The notes beneath the pieces are model-generated. The model ran no database searches, was not told the origin of the DNA, and saw nothing but the letters and a program-made list of their open reading frames with translations. Shown piece after piece: positions 32,829 through 40,732 of a DNA stretch of 64,000 bases. The stretch lies in contig JAVJTA010000011.1 of assembly GCA_040219135.1 (NCBI GenBank), positions 558,001 to 622,000 of the forward strand. The letters are read 5' to 3'. This DNA is from UBA7803 sp040219135. Its GTDB lineage: Bacteria > Pseudomonadota > Gammaproteobacteria > Pseudomonadales > Azotimanducaceae. Numbering within the stretch: position 1 is the first letter of the stretch; every line of letters starts with the position of its first letter. Both the position numbers and the translations under genes were made by a program.

Positions 32829-34813
32829 AGCCCTTTCCCTGGAAGCGCGGCGCCCGCCGGCGCTGCCTCGTCGGTCTTGGCTGCGGCCGTACTGCGCGTC
32901 CGCAGGCGTCGGTAACGGGCATCGAGCACGGCCAGGGTGCCGCCCAGGGCCATCAGCAGCCCGCCCAGCCAGATCCAACGCACCAGCGGCTTGTGCTGCA
33001 TGCGCACCGACCAGTCACCGCGCGCCAGCGGTTCGCCCAGGGAGACGTAGACGTCGCGGGTGAAGCCGGCCGAGATTGCCGCCTCGGTGAGCACGCTGTC
33101 GCGCGCAAGATAGCGGCGTTTCTCCGGGTGCAGCTCGTACTCCCGGCCCCCCTCGGTGACCAGAAAGCTGCCCCGCTGGGCCAGGAAATTGGGCCCCTCG
33201 CGGCTGCTCACGCCATCGAAGCGCACCTGCACCGGGCCGAGTTCGGCGACCTGTCCCGGGGCCATGCGCACGTCCAGCTCGACGGACAGCACGCTGGTCA
33301 TGGCCACGCCGATCAGCGCCATCGAAAACCCGGCATGCGCCGTGGTCATGCCCCAGTACGCCAACGGCACGCGGCGCACGCCGGCGCGAACGCGCCGGAA
33401 GACGTCCAGCGCATGGGTTATCAGCACCCACAGCGCCAGCACCACCGCTGCCAGCGCCTGCCAGCTCGCCACGCCGGCCAGCGCCAGCGGTAGCGCCAGA
33501 CCGAGAATCACGCTGACGACGGCGACCCAGCGCAGCTCGCGCACGATCCGCTCGCTGCGCGTGCGCTTCCACTGCAGCACCGGCGCCACGCCGAGGGCCA
33601 GCGCCAGCGCCAGCATGAGCGGGACGAACAGGAAGTTGAAATAAGGCGGGCCGATGGAGACCTTGTCGCCGCCGGTGATCGCTTCGTAGGCGAGCGGATA
33701 CAGCGTGCCCAGCAGCACGACGGCCATCGACACCACCAGCAGGATGTTGTTGAGCAGCAGAAACGCCTCGCGGCTGAACAGCCCGTAGCCCACCCGCGAA
33801 GCGACGGCGCCGGCGCGCAGGCCGTAGAGCAGCAGCGAGCCCCCGACCACCAGCACCAGGAAGATCAGAATGAACAGACCGCGGGTCGGGTCTACGGCGA
33901 AGGCGTGCACCGAGGTGAGCACGCCGGAACGGACGATGAAGGCGCCGAGCAGCGACAGCGAGAACGTGGTGATGGCGAGCAGCAGCGTCCAGCTCTTGAA
34001 TGTGCCGCGCTTCTCCGTCACCGCCAGCGAGTGAATCAGCGCCGTGCCGACCAGCCAGGGCATGAATGAGGCGTTCTCCACCGGGTCCCAGAACCACCAG
34101 CCACCCCAACCGAGTTCGTAGTACGCCCACCAGCTGCCGAGCGCGATGCCAACCGTGAGAAACGCCCAGGCGACGTTGCTCCACGGCCGCGACCAGCGCG
34201 CCCAGGTGGCATCCAGCCGACCCGACAGCAGCGCGGCTACCGCGAAAGCAAAGGCCACCGAGAAGCCCACGTACCCCATGTACAGCATGGGCGGATGGAC
34301 GATGAGGCCGAAGTCCTGGAGCAGGGGATTCAGGTCCGCGCCTTCGCCCGGCGTCATCGGCACCAGGCGCTCGAACGGATTGCTGGTCCAGATCAGAAAC
34401 GCCAGGAAACCGACGTTAAGCAAGCCCATGACGCCGAGCACGCGACCGAGGAAGTCCGGCGGCAGATGGCCGCCACGCACCGCCACGGCGAGGGTCCAGC
34501 CGCACATGATCAGAATCCACAGCAGGAACGAGCCCTCGTGGGCGCCCCAGACCGCGCTGACCTTGTAGTACCAGGGCAGCAGGCTGTTGGAATTGTTGGC
34601 CACGTAGGACACCGAGAAGTCGTCGCTGAGGAACGCCTGCACCAGCGCCACGAAGGCGAGCGTGACGAACACGAACTGGCCCGCCACCATGGACCCGAGC
34701 GCGCCGATCCAGGCCGGTCGCTTCAGCGCCGCGCCGGCCAGCCCGAACCAGGCTATGGCGACGGCCAGGCACAGCGCCAGAGCCAGGGAGATCTGGCCGA
34801 TCTCCGGGATCAC
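32825..34813 (-). CDS. ccmF: Haem lyase CcmF
   Basis: A 662-residue polytopic membrane protein that catalyses haem attachment to apocytochrome c. About 14-15 hydrophobic segments are visible. The WWD haem-handling motif is present as GWGGWWFWDPVENASFMPW near residue 235. The start is the GTG at 34813 (VIPEIGQISLALALCLA, matching the usual MIPE-G start). It overlaps the ccmE stop by 4 nt. Length is normal for the family. Confidence 0.95.
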   Translation of the reverse strand: MIPEIGQISLALALCLAVAIAWFGLAGAALKRPAWIGALGSMVAGQFVFVTLAFVALVQAFLSDDFSVSYVANNSNSLLPWYYKVSAVWGAHEGSFLLWILIMCGWTLAVAVRGGHLPPDFLGRVLGVMGLLNVGFLAFLIWTSNPFERLVPMTPGEGADLNPLLQDFGLIVHPPMLYMGYVGFSVAFAFAVAALLSGRLDATWARWSRPWSNVAWAFLTVGIALGSWWAYYELGWGGWWFWDPVENASFMPWLVGTALIHSLAVTEKRGTFKSWTLLLAITTFSLSLLGAFIVRSGVLTSVHAFAVDPTRGLFILIFLVLVVGGSLLLYGLRAGAVASRVGYGLFSREAFLLLNNILLVVSMAVVLLGTLYPLAYEAITGGDKVSIGPPYFNFLFVPLMLALALALGVAPVLQWKRTRSERIVRELRWVAVVSVILGLALPLALAGVASWQALAAVVLALWVLITHALDVFRRVRAGVRRVPLAYWGMTTAHAGFSMALIGVAMTSVLSVELDVRMAPGQVAELGPVQVRFDGVSSREGPNFLAQRGSFLVTEGGREYELHPEKRRYLARDSVLTEAAISAGFTRDVYVSLGEPLARGDWSVRMQHKPLVRWIWLGGLLMALGGTLAVLDARYRRLRTRSTAAAKTDEAAPAGAALPGKGL

Positions 34814-35241
34814 GAGCCCGGCCCCGCAGTCATGCCGGCAAGTTCCGGCGGCATGTAGTTCTCGTCGTGCTTTGCGAGGACCTCGTCGGCCGCGAACACG
34901 CCGTCGGCGCCGAGTTCGCCCTGCACCAGCACGCCCTGACCTTCGCGGAACAGATCCGGCAGGATTCCGCTGTAGCGCACCGGGAACTCCGCTCCCTTGT
35001 AGTCGGTGAGAACGAAGCGGACTTCCAGACCGTTGTCCTGGCGGGCGACGCTGCCATCCATGACCATGCCGCCGGCCCGTATCCGCGCGCCCATGGGCGC
35101 GTCCCCGCCGACGATCTGATCCGGCGGGTAGAACAGGTTGAGGTTGTCGTTCAGCGCGACCAGGGCCAGCGCCGCGGTCGCGCCGGCGCCCACCAGGAGG
35201 AACAGTACGATCACAAGACGGTTGCGGCGTTTCGGATTCAT
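34810..35241 (-). CDS. ccmE: Haem chaperone CcmE
   Basis: A 143-residue periplasmic haem chaperone with one N-terminal membrane anchor (LVIVLFLLVGAGATAALAL). The covalent haem-binding histidine is H125 in AKHDENYMPPE, the family signature. It receives haem from CcmC/CcmABCD and delivers it to CcmF. It overlaps ccmD and ccmF by 4 nt on each side. Confidence 0.96.
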   Translation of the reverse strand: MNPKRRNRLVIVLFLLVGAGATAALALVALNDNLNLFYPPDQIVGGDAPMGARIRAGGMVMDGSVARQDNGLEVRFVLTDYKGAEFPVRYSGILPDLFREGQGVLVQGELGADGVFAADEVLAKHDENYMPPELAGMTAGPGS

Positions 35242-35474
35242 GATCGGATCGATTCTCCTGTCGCTTCGACGGTCTGCGGTGGTGCGGCGTCGGCTCGGCG
35301 GGCGGCATCCTGACGGCGCAGCCGATCGCCCACGAGCCGGATCACCCGGCGCTGCCGGTGGCGCGCCGCGAACACGTTGTAGAGCACGATTATGACGGCG
35401 GCGCCGTAACTCAACCATACGTACAGGCCGTGGCCTCCCATCGCGAAAAACTCGCCCGGGCTCGCGAAGCTCAT
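35238..35474 (-). CDS. ccmD: Haem exporter accessory protein CcmD
   Basis: A 78-residue small membrane protein with one helix (VWLSYGAAVIIVLYNVFAAR) preceded by the typical FFAMGGHGLYVW segment. It helps release holo-CcmE from CcmABC. The C-terminal charged tail (about 35 residues) is longer than in many CcmD proteins. Its overlaps with ccmC and ccmE confirm the operon. Confidence 0.93.
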   Translation of the reverse strand: MSFASPGEFFAMGGHGLYVWLSYGAAVIIVLYNVFAARHRQRRVIRLVGDRLRRQDAARRADAAPPQTVEATGESIRS

Positions 35475-36235
35475 GATCCGGAACCACCGGCAACGGACCC
35501 GGTCACCAGCTCACGAACCCACTGGGTGCCCTGCTCGCGCTCGACGATCTCGGCGCGCATTCGGCCGATCAGGGTGACGCCAAACAGGCAGTAAATGCCA
35601 AGCACGTTGACCAGCAGCGGCAACCACATCTCCGCCGGCATGGCCGGTGCTTCGGTGAGCTTGAAGGTAGCGCCCTGGTGCAGGGTCAGCCACCAGTCCA
35701 CCGAGTACTTGATGATCGGGATGTTGATCACGCCCACCACCGCGAGCACCGCGCAGGCACGCCCTGCCGTTTCCTGGCGCGGAATCGCCTGGCGCAGGGC
35801 GTAGAGGCCGAAATAGAGGAACAGCAGCACGAGCATGGACGTGGTGCGGGCGTCCCAGACCCACCAGGCGCCCCAGGTGGGCTTGCCCCAGACGGCGCCG
35901 GTGAACAGAGCCAGGGCGGTCATGGTCATGCCGAACGGCACCGCCGTCTTCAGCACGATGTCCGCCATCTTCATGCGCCACACCAGCAGCACCACGCCTG
36001 CCGCGCCCATCAGCATGTACACGGACTGGGCGACAATGGCCGTGGGCACGTGCACGTAGATGATGCGGAAGCTGTTGCCCTGCTGATAGTCCGCCGGGGC
36101 GAAGAGCAGGCCCCACACCGTGCCGGTGAGGAGCAACCCGAACGCCAGCACCCCGAGCACCAGGCCGAGGGGGCGGCTGATCCCGTAGAACCAGCGCGGC
36201 GAACCCAACTTGTGCCAAAGCTCCTTGACTGTCAC
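35471..36235 (-). CDS. ccmC: Haem handling protein CcmC
   Basis: A 254-residue inner-membrane protein with six hydrophobic segments and the WWD-type motif WGAWWVWDARTTS near residue 125. It also has the periplasmic histidine segment IIYVHVPTA near 60. It loads haem onto CcmE. The GTG start overlaps the ccmB stop by 4 nt. Confidence 0.95.
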   Translation of the reverse strand: MTVKELWHKLGSPRWFYGISRPLGLVLGVLAFGLLLTGTVWGLLFAPADYQQGNSFRIIYVHVPTAIVAQSVYMLMGAAGVVLLVWRMKMADIVLKTAVPFGMTMTALALFTGAVWGKPTWGAWWVWDARTTSMLVLLFLYFGLYALRQAIPRQETAGRACAVLAVVGVINIPIIKYSVDWWLTLHQGATFKLTEAPAMPAEMWLPLLVNVLGIYCLFGVTLIGRMRAEIVEREQGTQWVRELVTGSVAGGSGS

Positions 36236-36915
36236 GACTGCTCCAGACTGATACGCAGCGCCGCCTGCACGGCGAAGGGCGCAACGGTCACCGACAGCAT
36301 GCTAATCGCCGTCAGCAGGTAAATCTGTGCGCTGACGTCAACCCCGGCCATGGCCAGGGTGATCGCCCCGGCGCCGAAGATCAGCGTCGGCACGTACAGC
36401 GGCAGAATCAGCAGCGCCAGCAGCACGCCGCCGCGCCGCAGCCCTACCGTCAGCGCCGCGCCCACCGCCCCGAACAGGGACAGAGCGGGGCTGCCGGTCA
36501 GCAGCGTCAGCAGGGTGACGCCGAGCGCTTCCGCCGGCAGATACAGCAGCAGCGCCGCGAGCGGCGCCAGCAGCGTCATCGCCAGACCGGTCAGGCACCA
36601 CTGCGCGGCCACCTTCGCCAGCACCGGCAGGAACAACGGCTGCCCGAGCAGCACCAGCTGTTCCAGGGTGCCATCGTCGAAATCCCGGCGGAAGAGCCCT
36701 TCCAGCGCCAGCAGATTCGACAGCAGCACCAGCACCCAGATGATCCCGGGGGCGTAACGCCCGAGGGTCTGCGGTTCAACGCCGACGCCCAGGGCGAACA
36801 GCGTAATGGCCAGAAACAGAAACACCAGCGGGTTCAGCGCCTCCTGCAGCGACCGCAACGCCGCCGTCAACTCGCGCCGGAACTGGGCCGCGAACAGCGC
36901 AGCGGGCGAACTCAC
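36232..36915 (-). CDS. ccmB: Haem exporter permease CcmB
   Basis: A 227-residue six-helix permease of the CcmAB ABC complex, which drives release of holo-CcmE. Recognisable blocks are NPLVFLFLAITLFALGVG near residue 28 and FRRDFDDGTLEQLVLLGQP near 75. The GTG at 36915 (VSSPAALFAAQF) overlaps the ccmA stop by 4 nt. The frame is open further upstream only within ccmA. Confidence 0.94.
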   Translation of the reverse strand: MSSPAALFAAQFRRELTAALRSLQEALNPLVFLFLAITLFALGVGVEPQTLGRYAPGIIWVLVLLSNLLALEGLFRRDFDDGTLEQLVLLGQPLFLPVLAKVAAQWCLTGLAMTLLAPLAALLLYLPAEALGVTLLTLLTGSPALSLFGAVGAALTVGLRRGGVLLALLILPLYVPTLIFGAGAITLAMAGVDVSAQIYLLTAISMLSVTVAPFAVQAALRISLEQS

Positions 36916-37493
36916 GCCGCCGGCCCCAGAGTCAACACCCCCGCATCGGCCAGCGCGAGGGGCTGATGGGTGGCGCACAGCACCGCTCCGCCGGCCTGGC
37001 GCTGGGTCTCGATCAGACCGCGAACCAGGTCCTGACCGGCTGCGTCCAGGGCCGTCAGCGGTTCGTCCAGCAGCCACAGGCGCGCCGGACACACCAGCAG
37101 CCGGGCCAGCGCCACGCGGCGCTGCTGGCCCGCCGACATGTGCTGACAGACGACCCGCTCGTAGCCGGTCATACCCACCCGCGCGAGCGCTTCGGACACC
37201 GCCTCACCGCCTGGTCGCAACGCCGCATACCAGACGAGGTTTTCCTCGGCGGTGAGCAGCGCGCCGATTCCCGGGCGATGACCCAGATAGAGACTTTCCG
37301 CGGTCTCGATGGTTCCCGTGTAGTCGGGATAGAGACCCGCCACGGCGCGCAGCAGCGTGGACTTGCCGCTGCCATTGGGGCCGCGCAGTTCGAGCCCGCC
37401 GCCGGCCCGCAGGCTCAGGTCCAGCGCATCGAAGAGTACCCGGCCGTCCCGCGCGCAGGAAAGTCCGGCAACCGTGAGCAGCGCGCCCGGCAC
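36912..37493 (-). CDS. ccmA: Haem exporter ATPase CcmA
   Basis: A 193-residue ABC ATPase. Walker A is GPNGSGKSTLLR near residue 39, the signature is MSAGQQRRVALAR near 118, and Walker B is LWLLDEPLTALD near 140, followed by the switch histidine in ATHQPL. This is the short ATPase form used by CcmA. The start appears to be GTG at 37493. No strong ribosome site is visible, and the ppnN stop lies only 6 nt upstream. Confidence 0.93.
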   Translation of the reverse strand: MPGALLTVAGLSCARDGRVLFDALDLSLRAGGGLELRGPNGSGKSTLLRAVAGLYPDYTGTIETAESLYLGHRPGIGALLTAEENLVWYAALRPGGEAVSEALARVGMTGYERVVCQHMSAGQQRRVALARLLVCPARLWLLDEPLTALDAAGQDLVRGLIETQRQAGGAVLCATHQPLALADAGVLTLGPAA

Positions 37494-37499
37494 CGGGGG

Positions 37500-38870
37500 T
37501 CAGACCCGGACGACCCGGTAGCAGGGATCGTAGTCGGCGCCCTCGAGCTTCATGCGGCCCTGGATGACGAACTGGCGCAGCAGGCGGTCGAGGGCGTCCA
37601 TGAGGCTCGAGTCGCTGTGCAGTTCGAACGGTCCGTGGCGTTCGATCATGCGAATGCCGTAGTCCTTGACGTTGCCGGTGACGATGGCGCTGAACGCCCG
37701 CCGCAGGGCCACGGCGAGTTCGTGCCGCGGCAGATCGCGCGAAAGCTTCAGAGCGGCGACGCTCTGGTGGCTCACCAGGAACGGCTGCTGGTGCTCGAAG
37801 GGAATCCTCATGAGCCAGTTGAAGTAGTACGCATCGCCGTCGCGGCGGCGCTGGCGGCGCACCTGGCGGACGCGCTCTCCCATCAGCTCGCCGACCCGGG
37901 CCGCATCGCCGACGACGATCTCGTAGTTCTCGGCAATGGCGTCGCCAAGGGCGAGGCGCAGGAACGCATCGAGCTCCCGGAAGTACTCGGCGCTCTCCCG
38001 GGGTCCGGTGAAGATCAACGGCAGTTCCTGGCGGGCGTTGGCCGGATCCAGCAGCACGCCGAGCAGATAGAGAATCTCTTCCGCGGTGCCGGCGCCGCCG
38101 GGAAACACGACGATTCCGTGGGCCAGCCGCAGAAAGCCCTCGAGACGCTTCTCGATATCCGGCATCACCACCAGATGGCTGACCATGGGGTTCGGCGGTT
38201 CCGCGGCGATGATCCCAGGCTCCGAAAGCCCCAGATAGCGGCCATCCCGCAGGCGCTGCTTGGCATGTCCGACGGCCGCCCCTTTCATCGGGCCCTTCAT
38301 GGCGCCCGGGCCGCAGCCGGTGCAGATGTCGAGGCCGCGCAGCCCCAGCTGATAGCCGACTTCCTTGGTGTAGTCGTACTCCACCCGGCTGATCGAATGC
38401 CCACCCCAGCAGACCACCAGCTTGGGCGCCAGGTCGGGTTTCAGAATGCGCGCCTGCTTGAGCACCTGAAACACGGTGTCGGTGATGCCCGCCGAGGTCG
38501 CGAGGTCCGAGTCCGTGATCTCCGTGCCCATGTAGACCACGTCGCGCAGCACGGCGAACAGATGCTGACGGATTCCCTCGACGATGCGTCCGTCCACGAA
38601 TGCGCTGGCGGGCGCATTGCGGATGATCAGCTTGAGTCCGCGGGTGCGCTTGCCGACCTCGATGGAGAAGTCGCTGTAGGCCTCGAACACGGCCGCGGCG
38701 TCGTCAATTTCGTTGCCCGTGTTCAGAACGGCCAGCGCGCAACGCCGGAACAGCTCGAGCAGCTGGGTCTCCCGCGCCGTGCTGGTGAGCGCCGACACCT
38801 CTTTCTGGGACAACAGCTCCAGCGTGCCGCGCGGCGCGACGTGAACCGCGTCCTGATGCTTTCCGAACAT
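37500..38870 (-). CDS. ppnN: Nucleotide 5'-monophosphate nucleosidase PpnN
   Basis: A 456-residue enzyme of the LOG/YgdH type that splits nucleoside monophosphates into base and ribose 5-phosphate. E. coli PpnN has 454 residues and is stimulated by (p)ppGpp. The nucleotide-binding segment VVFPGGAGTAEEILYLLGVL is near residue 240, and an N-terminal regulatory domain (LNTGNEIDD..FVDGRIVEGIRQHLFAVLRD) precedes it. I chose the ATG at 38870 (MFGKHQDAV) to match the family length. In-frame starts up to 38918 are possible. It precedes ccmA by 6 nt. Confidence 0.92.
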   Translation of the reverse strand: MFGKHQDAVHVAPRGTLELLSQKEVSALTSTARETQLLELFRRCALAVLNTGNEIDDAAAVFEAYSDFSIEVGKRTRGLKLIIRNAPASAFVDGRIVEGIRQHLFAVLRDVVYMGTEITDSDLATSAGITDTVFQVLKQARILKPDLAPKLVVCWGGHSISRVEYDYTKEVGYQLGLRGLDICTGCGPGAMKGPMKGAAVGHAKQRLRDGRYLGLSEPGIIAAEPPNPMVSHLVVMPDIEKRLEGFLRLAHGIVVFPGGAGTAEEILYLLGVLLDPANARQELPLIFTGPRESAEYFRELDAFLRLALGDAIAENYEIVVGDAARVGELMGERVRQVRRQRRRDGDAYYFNWLMRIPFEHQQPFLVSHQSVAALKLSRDLPRHELAVALRRAFSAIVTGNVKDYGIRMIERHGPFELHSDSSLMDALDRLLRQFVIQGRMKLEGADYDPCYRVVRV

Positions 38871-38914
38871 ATCTGTCGAGTCTAGTCGAGCGCCATGCCT
38901 GCGCATCGGCGCAC

Positions 38915-39412
38915 TCACTGAATGCGCACGTGAAAGAACACCTCGCTCGACGCACCGGGCCGAAGTTCCTGCTGATAGATCCAGCGCACGCTGCGCACCG
39001 GGCTGCCGGCAGGGCCGACGGCCACGCCGGCGGGCCCGGCGCCGTCAGCGCCGTCGGCGGGTTCGACCGAGCCGAAGTTCTGCCCGTCGGTGGAGTACTC
39101 CAGCAGCGTATCGACTCCGCCCGCGCTGCCAGTCACGTAGCTGGTTCCTTCGGGGATCGGATTGGTGATGACGATCCGCTCGGCGCCGACGGCAACCGGG
39201 GAATCGTTGCGGAAGGTGATGCTGTAGCGGAGTTCCTCGCCCGGCACCACGTCCTCGGCCGGGACCAGCTCGCGCTTCACTCGACCGCCGCCGTCGAGAG
39301 TGGACTCCACTTTGCTGACTGCCGTCTCCAGCACGACGTCCGCCGCCGCGGCGCCGCAGAAGGTGAGCAGTCCAAGCGCCAACCACGCAGCGCGTTTGCA
39401 GTCAGGCATCAT
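38915..39412 (-). CDS. Exported DUF11-like repeat-domain protein
   Basis: A 165-residue secreted protein with a signal peptide (about 1-24, ending CGAAAA). The single domain resembles DUF11, an immunoglobulin-like repeat: EDVVPGEELRYSITFRNDSPVAV, then ITNPIPEGTSYVTGSAGG and LRPGASSEVFFHVRI. No anchor or second repeat is present, so it is probably free in the periplasm or on the surface. AGGAG lies about 9 nt before the paired ATGs at 39412 and 39409. Function is unknown. Confidence 0.75.
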   Translation of the reverse strand: MMPDCKRAAWLALGLLTFCGAAAADVVLETAVSKVESTLDGGGRVKRELVPAEDVVPGEELRYSITFRNDSPVAVGAERIVITNPIPEGTSYVTGSAGGVDTLLEYSTDGQNFGSVEPADGADGAGPAGVAVGPAGSPVRSVRWIYQQELRPGASSEVFFHVRIQ

Positions 39413-39448
39413 CGGCGTCGTCTCCTTTCGTTTCTACGATGACTCTCC

Positions 39449-39667
39449 TCACGTCGGCTCTCCGGAGGAGCGGATGTCCGTGGTCCCGGTTTCGGCATCA
39501 AACCAGATTTCCGCGAGGCCGGCCGCGATCTGCCGCTCCACGGCGACACATTTTTCTTCCAGGGAGATGTCCCGGTGTCCATAATCCGTGCCTTCGCGCA
39601 GGACGAACGACTCGACCACACCTCGCAGCGCTTCGCCGGACAGGGACTGAGCGGGAACCTTGACCAT
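39449..39667 (-). CDS. yheU: YheU family (UPF0270) protein
   Basis: A 72-residue protein, the same length as E. coli YheU. It shares the family core VESFVLREGTDYG and the LEEK-(x)-VERQ pattern. The ATG at 39667 (MVKVPAQSLSGEAL) is preferred over upstream in-frame starts because it matches the family N-terminus. Function is not established. It diverges from the response-regulator gene across a 229-bp gap. Confidence 0.88.
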   Translation of the reverse strand: MVKVPAQSLSGEALRGVVESFVLREGTDYGHRDISLEEKCVAVERQIAAGLAEIWFDAETGTTDIRSSGEPT

Positions 39668-39896
39668 GGACGCGAAGTTTACGTGATGCAGCACTCAACC
39701 TGGCGACTCTGGGTTGAAATTGCCCTACCGAGATGCATTACTTCCAGGTAGTCGAAAGGCGCTGAAACCATTGCAGACCGCAGGAAGCCTCTGCAGGGTT
39801 GCCAGCCCCGGCCGATCGCGGCACGCGCCCGATGCGCAGCGACCGCGCCCAGGCACCGCAGCGCCGCAGGCGCTCGTTCCAACAGGACAGGGAACT

Positions 39897-40604
39897 ATGG
39901 CCGAACAGGAACACATACTCGTCGTCGAAGACGAGCCTATCACACGCGAACAGCTGGTCTCCTACTTCGAGGAGGAAGGCTTCAAAGTCAGTTCCACCGG
40001 ATCCGGCGACGAGGTGCTGCCACTGGTTCTGGAGCGCGACGTGATCCTCGTGCTGCTCGACATCAAGCTGCCGGGAAAAGACGGGCTGACCATCGCCAGG
40101 GAAATCCGCGCCGAATCGGACCTCGGCATCATCATGGTCACCAGCAAACAGGAACAGATCGACAAGATTCTGGGCCTCGAGAGTGGCGCCGACGACTACG
40201 TGACCAAACCCTTCGACCCGCGGGAACTGCTGTCCCGCGCGCGCAATCTGATCCGCCGGGTGCACATCCAGCAGCGCCAGCGGCGCAAGAACCACATCCG
40301 CAACTTCGACGGCTGGCTGCTCGACCTGAACAAGCGCGAACTCACCGCGCCCGACGGCGAGAAAGCGACCCTGTCCGCCGGCGAGTACCAGCTGCTGCTG
40401 GCGTTCATGGAGCGCGCCGGCGAAGTCATGAACCGCGATCAGCTGATGAACCGCATCCGCAACCGCGAGTGGTTCCCCGACGACCGCTACATCGACGTGC
40501 TGGTGGGCCAGCTGCGCAAGAAGCTCGGCGAGCGGGCCTCGACGGCGAAAATCATCACGACCATTCACGGAACCGGCTATCTGTTCACTCCCGAGGTCAG
40601 CTGA
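39897..40604 (+). CDS. ArcA/TorR-like response regulator (OmpR family)
   Basis: A 235-residue response regulator. The receiver has VVEDEP at 9-14, phosphoacceptor D55 in VLLDIKLPGKDG, and the VTKPFDPRELLSR segment with the conserved lysine near residue 106. A winged-helix domain follows, ending TIHGTGYLFTPEV. The acidic-pocket wording and the LDIKLPGKDGL motif resemble the ArcA/TorR branch, whose kinases are multi-step hybrid sensors. Downstream is just such a hybrid with an Hpt domain, so it is the likely output of that protein. The 229-bp region before it should hold its promoter. Confidence 0.92.
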   Translation: MAEQEHILVVEDEPITREQLVSYFEEEGFKVSSTGSGDEVLPLVLERDVILVLLDIKLPGKDGLTIAREIRAESDLGIIMVTSKQEQIDKILGLESGADDYVTKPFDPRELLSRARNLIRRVHIQQRQRRKNHIRNFDGWLLDLNKRELTAPDGEKATLSAGEYQLLLAFMERAGEVMNRDQLMNRIRNREWFPDDRYIDVLVGQLRKKLGERASTAKIITTIHGTGYLFTPEVS

Positions 40605-40660
40605 TCACGGAATCTGTATGATCGATGTGCCGCAGTCCGGCCCCTCGCATCCGTGATCAG
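40601..40660. repeat. 11-bp perfect inverted repeat between the regulator and megakinase genes
   Basis: CTGATCACGGA at 40601-40611 is the exact complement of TCCGTGATCAG at 40650-40660. The left arm contains the TGA stop (40602-40604) of the response regulator, and the 38-nt spacer ends 73 nt before the kinase start. As RNA it would be a stem-loop suited to attenuation or message processing. As DNA it could be an operator. No T-run follows it. Confidence 0.7.
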
Positions 40661-40732
40661 GGCCGCCGGCGGCAGCGCCAACGCGGCCCGCATCGCGATC
40701 GATGGCGCTGCCGGGCAGACAGACGGACGTAA

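Noticed and set aside
39714..39742. A TTGAAA with an ATTACT 17 nt later as promoter of the ArcA-like regulator
   Set aside because: The -10 match is only three of six bases, which is expected by chance in this gap.
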